Source: an uncultured Candidatus Planktophila sp. (GTDB lineage: Bacteria; Actinomycetota; Actinomycetes; Nanopelagicales; Nanopelagicaceae). From it: a stretch of 7,646 bases of DNA. Positions 6,103 through 7,646 of the stretch are shown here, piece after piece. The notes below the pieces were generated by a model. The model saw nothing but the letters and a program-made list of their open reading frames with translations, did not search any database and was not told where the DNA came from. The position numbers and the translations under genes are program-made. Numbering within the stretch: position 1 is the stretch's first letter; each line of letters starts with the position of its first letter. The DNA lies in assembly GCA_937975715.1 (NCBI GenBank), contig CALJUA010000037.1, forward strand, positions 1-7,646, given 5' to 3'.

Positions 6103-6176
6103 CGCCGCCAAGGCGCATTTCTCACCATAATCACAAGGTTTAAGCCTGCCTTCAAGTGGGGAATAACCCCACCTTG
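6103..6176 (+). terminator. Candidate terminator hairpins after the DUF1566-like gene
   Basis: Two stems follow the TAG stop. A short one is CGCC/GGCG around GCCAA (6103-6115), followed by CATTT. The stronger one pairs CAAG-TGGGG with CCCCA-(C)-CTTG around an AATAA loop (6153-6176), 9 bp with a single bulged C. Neither is followed by a long U-tract, so termination efficiency is uncertain. Confidence 0.4.
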
Positions 6177-6193
6177 CCGTATGTTTTAACTGC

Positions 6194-6214
6194 TGCAGGG
6201 AGGCGTTTCCTGCA
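6194..6214 (+). promoter_or_regulatory. Leader hairpin before the Bax inhibitor-like gene
   Basis: TGCAGG (6194-6199) pairs with CCTGCA (6209-6214), extendable by a G-U and an A-T pair, ending 6 nt before the ribosome binding site AGGAGAG (6221-6227). TATGTT at 6180-6185 could be a TANNNT -10, which would put this hairpin near the transcript 5' end. I do not recognise a riboswitch. Confidence 0.3.
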
Positions 6215-6231
6215 CATAAAAGGAGAGATTA

Positions 6232-6978
6232 ATGCGCAGTTCTAACCCAGTCCTTACCGGCCGCGGTTTCGCTCGTATCAACCCAGAAGTATTAGACGGT
6301 CGCGAAGGATCAGCTCAGGATGTTCGCACGCTTGAATCACGTCCCAACTCAGCGCCAATGTCAATCGATGATGTCATTATCAAGACTGCAGGACTCTTTG
6401 CAGTTCTTGTTGTAGTCGGTGCATTTGCATGGCGTGCAGCTAACCCTGCACTCGCACTGATTGGCGTCGTGGGCGGATTGATTCTCGCTCTCGTCAACTC
6501 ATTTTCAAAGAAGGTGCGCCCAGGTTTTGTTGTTGCTTATGCAGTAGCTCAGGGTCTTGCACTCGGAACAATTAGCCAGGTCTACGAAAGCGCATATAAC
6601 GGAATCGTTGGTCAAGCTGTTGTCGCAACAGCATGTGCCTTTGCCGGTGTACTTGTTGCTTATAAGAGCGGCAAGATTCGTGTAACACCTAAGTTCACAC
6701 GTGTGCTGATGGGATCACTCATTGGATACTTTGTCTTCGGCGTTGCAACAATCTTTATCGGCTTCCCATCTGGTGGCCTCGGGGCTCTCATCGCAGTCGG
6801 CGGTGTAGTCCTTGCATCCATGTTTATCGTGATGGATCTCGATCAGATTGAAAAGGCAGTAGCAGCAAAGGTTCCTGCCGAAGAGTCATGGCGCATGGCA
6901 TTCGGCCTCATGGTCACACTCGTGTGGCTATACATGGAGGTACTGCGCCTTATCTCTATTCTCCGCAACAACGATTAA
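6232..6978 (+). CDS. Bax inhibitor-1/YccA-family integral membrane protein
   Basis: The 248-residue protein has a soluble N-terminus of about 45 residues and then seven hydrophobic segments at roughly 49-69, 72-90, 98-118, 126-144, 155-177, 182-201 and 221-244. This is the topology of the actinobacterial branch of the Bax inhibitor-1/YccA (TMBIM) family. The conserved acidic motif is DLDQIE (202-207), following the sixth segment; in characterised bacterial relatives, aspartates near this helical bundle act in pH-dependent calcium leak. Its role here is inferred to be ion leak or membrane homeostasis. The ATG is supported by a strong AGGAGAG (6221-6227). The gene is probably its own transcription unit, between hairpins at 6153-6176 and 6989-7040. 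Confidence 0.92.
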   Translation: MRSSNPVLTGRGFARINPEVLDGREGSAQDVRTLESRPNSAPMSIDDVIIKTAGLFAVLVVVGAFAWRAANPALALIGVVGGLILALVNSFSKKVRPGFVVAYAVAQGLALGTISQVYESAYNGIVGQAVVATACAFAGVLVAYKSGKIRVTPKFTRVLMGSLIGYFVFGVATIFIGFPSGGLGALIAVGGVVLASMFIVMDLDQIEKAVAAKVPAEESWRMAFGLMVTLVWLYMEVLRLISILRNND

Positions 6979-6988
6979 TTAACTGCAA

Positions 6989-7040
6989 AGGGCTAGCACC
7001 CTCAATCTTCTGGGAACTCCCAGGGTGAGGGGCTAGCCTT
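6989..7040 (+). terminator. Long nested hairpin between the Bax inhibitor-like gene and pntA
   Basis: GGCTAGC-(A)-CCCTCA (6991-7004) pairs with TGAGGG-GCTAGCC (7026-7038) in a 13-bp stem with one bulged A; flanking A-T and G-U pairs can extend it. Inside, CTGGG (7010-7014) pairs with CCCAG (7019-7023) around AACT. It begins 10 nt after the upstream stop and is followed by only a short TTATT, so it is probably a terminator, although it ends just before the pntA ATG. Confidence 0.6.
7034..7039 (+). promoter_or_regulatory. Possible -10 for a leaderless pntA transcript
   Basis: TAGCCT matches TANNNT and ends 6 nt before the ATG at 7046, the spacing expected when transcription starts at the start codon itself. 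No Shine-Dalgarno sequence precedes that ATG. No convincing -35 is visible, and the element lies within the 3' arm of the hairpin. Confidence 0.3.
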
Positions 7041-7045
7041 ATTGC

Positions 7046-7646
7046 ATGAAAGTTTGCGTCCCAAAAGAAATTCGAGAGGGCGAAAAGCGCGTGGCGCTAG
7101 TCCCTGATGTCATTACTAAATTGACCAAGCTCGGATATGAAGTTGTCATTGAAAGTGGCGCCGGAGTTAGCTCGCAAGCACCTGATGATCTTTACAGATC
7201 TGCAGGTGCTTCTGTCGTTTCTGGTGATGTTTTGTCAGGGGCTGACGTAGTGCTCTCTGTACAACCGCTGACTTCAACTCAGATGAGTTCGTTGAAGCAA
7301 GGCGCAATAACGATTTCATTCCTTTCACCAACATCTGCAAATGACTCCATTGAGGCAGCGGCATCTGCAGGTGTTACGGCTTTTTCACTTGAACTTGTTC
7401 CGCGCATCTCACGTGCTCAATCAATGGATGCACTGTCATCTCAAGCACTCTGTGCGGGCTATCGTGCAGCACTTGTAGGTGCAGAACTATCCCCGCGATT
7501 CTTCCCATTGTTGATGACAGCTGCCGGAACTGTGACGCCGGCACAAGTTTTGGTGCTGGGCGCAGGTGTTGCAGGATTACAGGCAATCGCGACAGCTCGT
7601 CGTTTAGGTGCAGTTGTCTCAGCGTATGATGTTCGACCAGCATCTG
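7046..7646 (+). CDS. pntA: NAD(P) transhydrogenase alpha subunit, 3'-truncated by window edge
   Basis: The open frame runs from ATG 7046 to the window end (200 codons). It begins MKVCVPKEIREGEKRVAL, the conserved N-terminus of the alanine dehydrogenase/PNT family. VPRISRAQSMDALSSQA (118-134) is typical of transhydrogenase alpha rather than alanine dehydrogenase. The NAD(H)-binding Rossmann fold starts VLVLGAGVAGLQA (168-180), with GAGVAG at 172-177 and the ribose-binding aspartate D195 in AYDVRP. The protein forms domain I of the membrane proton-pumping transhydrogenase, which couples hydride transfer from NADH to NADP+ to proton entry. Whether the alpha subunit is single or split, and whether pntB follows, cannot be seen. 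The start has no Shine-Dalgarno sequence but matches the family N-terminus exactly, consistent with leaderless initiation. Confidence 0.95.
   Translation, partial: MKVCVPKEIREGEKRVALVPDVITKLTKLGYEVVIESGAGVSSQAPDDLYRSAGASVVSGDVLSGADVVLSVQPLTSTQMSSLKQGAITISFLSPTSANDSIEAAASAGVTAFSLELVPRISRAQSMDALSSQALCAGYRAALVGAELSPRFFPLLMTAAGTVTPAQVLVLGAGVAGLQAIATARRLGAVVSAYDVRPAS

Noticed and set aside
7167..7643. Two minus-strand open frames opposite pntA
   Set aside because: pntA matches its family throughout this stretch; the antisense frames are leucine- and histidine-rich shadows.

Overview
The window looks like chromosome from a small-genome, moderate-GC actinobacterium, most likely a freshwater acI-type lineage (Nanopelagicales; Planktophila or Nanopelagicus relatives). 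This rests on compact gene spacing, the actinobacterial style of the UdgB, Bax-inhibitor-type and PntA proteins, several starts without a Shine-Dalgarno sequence, and secreted proteins opening with an 'ANISL...EFGQGV' module that I associate with such genomes. The lineage call is inference from memory, not a database result.

Layout. The left edge (1-593) holds the 3' part of a family 5 uracil-DNA glycosylase. Next is a plus-strand pair of secreted-protein genes, probably one operon: a LamG-like protein (645-1904) and a protein with degenerate RTX-type glycine/aspartate repeats and an Ig-like domain (1936-2790). A tRNA gene with anticodon UAA but a short, class I variable loop follows (2848-2923). 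It lies tail to tail with a minus-strand two-component system: a membrane histidine kinase (2935-4038), preceded in the same operon by a NarL/LuxR-type response regulator (4022-4711). Across a 116-bp divergent intergenic region is a third secreted protein (4828-6093). Its N-terminal module is paralogous to that of the LamG protein, and its C-terminal part resembles DUF1566/Lcl domains. The right edge is housekeeping: a Bax inhibitor-1/YccA-family membrane protein (6232-6978) and the 5' part of pntA, the transhydrogenase alpha subunit (7046 to the window edge).

The most coherent unit is the central cassette. Three exported proteins surround a membrane sensor kinase and its DNA-binding partner. 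The divergent region between the regulator and the DUF1566-like gene carries two overlapping, oppositely oriented sigma70-like promoters. Perfect palindromes built on TGTCA/TGACA half-sites lie over both. The simplest reading is a locally regulated cell-surface locus whose response regulator (or another dimeric regulator) controls its own operon and the adjacent exported protein. That link is inferred from position and symmetry only.

No CRISPR array, transposase, integrase or rRNA is visible. No gene-free stretch exceeds 300 bases.
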